This document shows positions 34,043 through 34,612 of a DNA stretch of 34,612 nt, one piece after another. The notes below the pieces were generated by a model. The model made no database searches, was not told where the DNA came from, and saw nothing but the letters and a program-made list of their open reading frames with translations. Numbering within the stretch: the first letter of the stretch is position 1; each line of letters begins with the position of its first letter. This DNA comes from Adonisia turfae CCMR0081 (GTDB lineage Bacteria; Cyanobacteriota; Cyanobacteriia; Phormidesmidales; Phormidesmidaceae), in the NCBI RefSeq assembly GCF_011009555.1, contig NZ_QXHD01000004.1, positions 2,648,334-2,682,945 on the forward strand, in the 5' to 3' direction. The position numbers and the translations under genes are program-made.

Positions 34043-34127
34043 GTTGCTGATCCTCGGTATGATGCCATATGAAAAGTCTGGACTGAGTGCAACTATGTCG
34101 GATCGACTCGTCCCCTGAGTCAGCAAC
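34043..34127. repeat. Spaced 8-bp inverted repeat before the last receiver gene
   Basis: GTTGCTGA (34043-34050) and TCAGCAAC (34120-34127) are complements 69 nt apart, in the gap between the hybrid kinase and the receiver gene. It may be a long stem or an operator pair. The same octamer is part of the tandem repeat at 27089-27122. Confidence 0.35.
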
Positions 34128-34170
34128 GCTAAAATCATCAATGGGATAACCATTTTAAGTATCAGTTTTT

Positions 34171-34539
34171 ATGAAACACATTCTAATTATTGATGACGAA
34201 GACGATATTCGTGATGTCGCTCAGGTTGCCCTTGAAACCATTGGGGGGTGGCGTGTATCAACTGCTAGCACAGGACCTGAGGGATTAGCCCAGATGCAGG
34301 CAGATCCCCCTGATGTTGTTTTACTCGATGTCATGATGCCAGATATGGATGGCATTGAAGTGTTTAAGCGCATGCGGGCTGAGTCGCAAATTCAGGATAT
34401 TCCTGTGCTGTTGATGACGGCCAAAACTCAAGCGGCTGATCAGCAGCGTTTTTTGAGCCTGGGGGTAACGGCCATTATTACGAAGCCATTTAAGGCAATG
34501 TTGTTGGCGGATCAAATTGCTGAAATTTTGGATTGGTAG
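34171..34539 (+). CDS. Stand-alone response regulator (CheY-like)
   Basis: The 122-residue receiver has the DDE acidic cluster near residues 8-10 (LIIDDEDDIRD), the phosphoacceptor in VVLLDVMMPDMDG (about residue 53), T at LLMTAKT and K-P in ITKPFKA. All signalling residues are intact and there is no output domain. It lies 135 nt after the hybrid kinase on the same strand and may receive phosphate from it. The ribosome site before the ATG is weak. Confidence 0.9.
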   Translation: MKHILIIDDEDDIRDVAQVALETIGGWRVSTASTGPEGLAQMQADPPDVVLLDVMMPDMDGIEVFKRMRAESQIQDIPVLLMTAKTQAADQQRFLSLGVTAIITKPFKAMLLADQIAEILDW

Positions 34540-34612
34540 GGAATATAGGGGGGTACGAGAAGGGTAACGGGGTGGGTTAACCCTATAGCGTCCATGCCAA
34601 AAAACCGGCAAT
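34540..34612. other. End of window, no gene seen
   Basis: The last 73 bases have a G-rich run and a GGGTTAACCC palindrome but no supportable gene. Confidence 0.3.

Overview
The window looks like chromosomal DNA of a cyanobacterium, probably a filamentous or Acaryochloris/Leptolyngbya-like lineage (inference). The reasons are scattered GCGATCGC (HIP1) palindromes, very large multidomain sensor kinases, an Rcp1-like response regulator, a bacteriophytochrome, GerMN and LOG proteins of cyanobacterial type, and intergenic foldback repeats of the CCCTCATCCCCCAACCCC kind. There are no rRNA or tRNA genes that I can recognise.

Positions 1-3655 are the most striking part. A two-gene minus-strand operon encodes an AAA15/ABC-type ATPase followed by a DUF4435 (Toprim-like) protein with a 4-nt ATGA overlap. 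This is the composition of the PARIS anti-phage system (AriA-AriB). The operon sits inside what reads as one integron gene cassette. A foldable attC site (121-206), with paired outer cores and one unpaired base in one arm, lies just past the operon. The same core sequence recurs at the 5' end of the cassette (2731-2739). An attI-like region with six TTAT[C/A]CAGCA-type integrase-binding repeats follows, and then a divergently oriented integron integrase (IntI) pseudogene with a frameshift and an internal deletion. Removing the proposed cassette (127-2738) in silico rejoins a perfect 14-bp inverted repeat around an 8-nt centre, which supports the exact boundaries. The defence operon therefore appears to be an integron cassette left in place after its integrase decayed.

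Positions 3656-10682 are more ordinary. A small cyanobacterial protein is preceded by a hairpin-rich leader. A convergent terminator separates it from an RND efflux adaptor-permease operon. A potassium-channel protein and a hypothetical gene follow. Positions 10683-11745 form a 1-kb region without convincing genes that holds a tandem 50-bp repeat, a strong terminator with no obvious gene before it, and a spaced inverted repeat.

Positions 11746-21461 are a signalling block: REC-PAS-TPR, an Rcp1-like receiver, a 1400-residue CheB-CheR-PAS-histidine kinase fusion on the opposite strand, a biliverdin-type bacteriophytochrome with an HWE kinase and C-terminal receiver, and a translationally linked receiver protein. 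The CheB-CheR kinase and the phytochrome are divergent across a 570-nt region.

Positions 21654-27618 hold stress and housekeeping accessory genes: an aminoglycoside-phosphotransferase-like/P-loop kinase fusion, an Hsp20 chaperone, a cyanobacterial repeat protein, a LOG-family protein, a GerMN protein and a small hypothetical gene, with a MITE-like foldback repeat in between. Positions 27922-34539 form a second signalling cluster on the plus strand: an OmpR-type regulator fused to Hpt, two further receivers and a degenerate GGDEF domain; a CHASE-PAS-GAF-PAS hybrid kinase whose first receiver has Asn at the phosphorylation position; and a stand-alone receiver. Their closeness and the presence of an Hpt domain suggest a phosphorelay.
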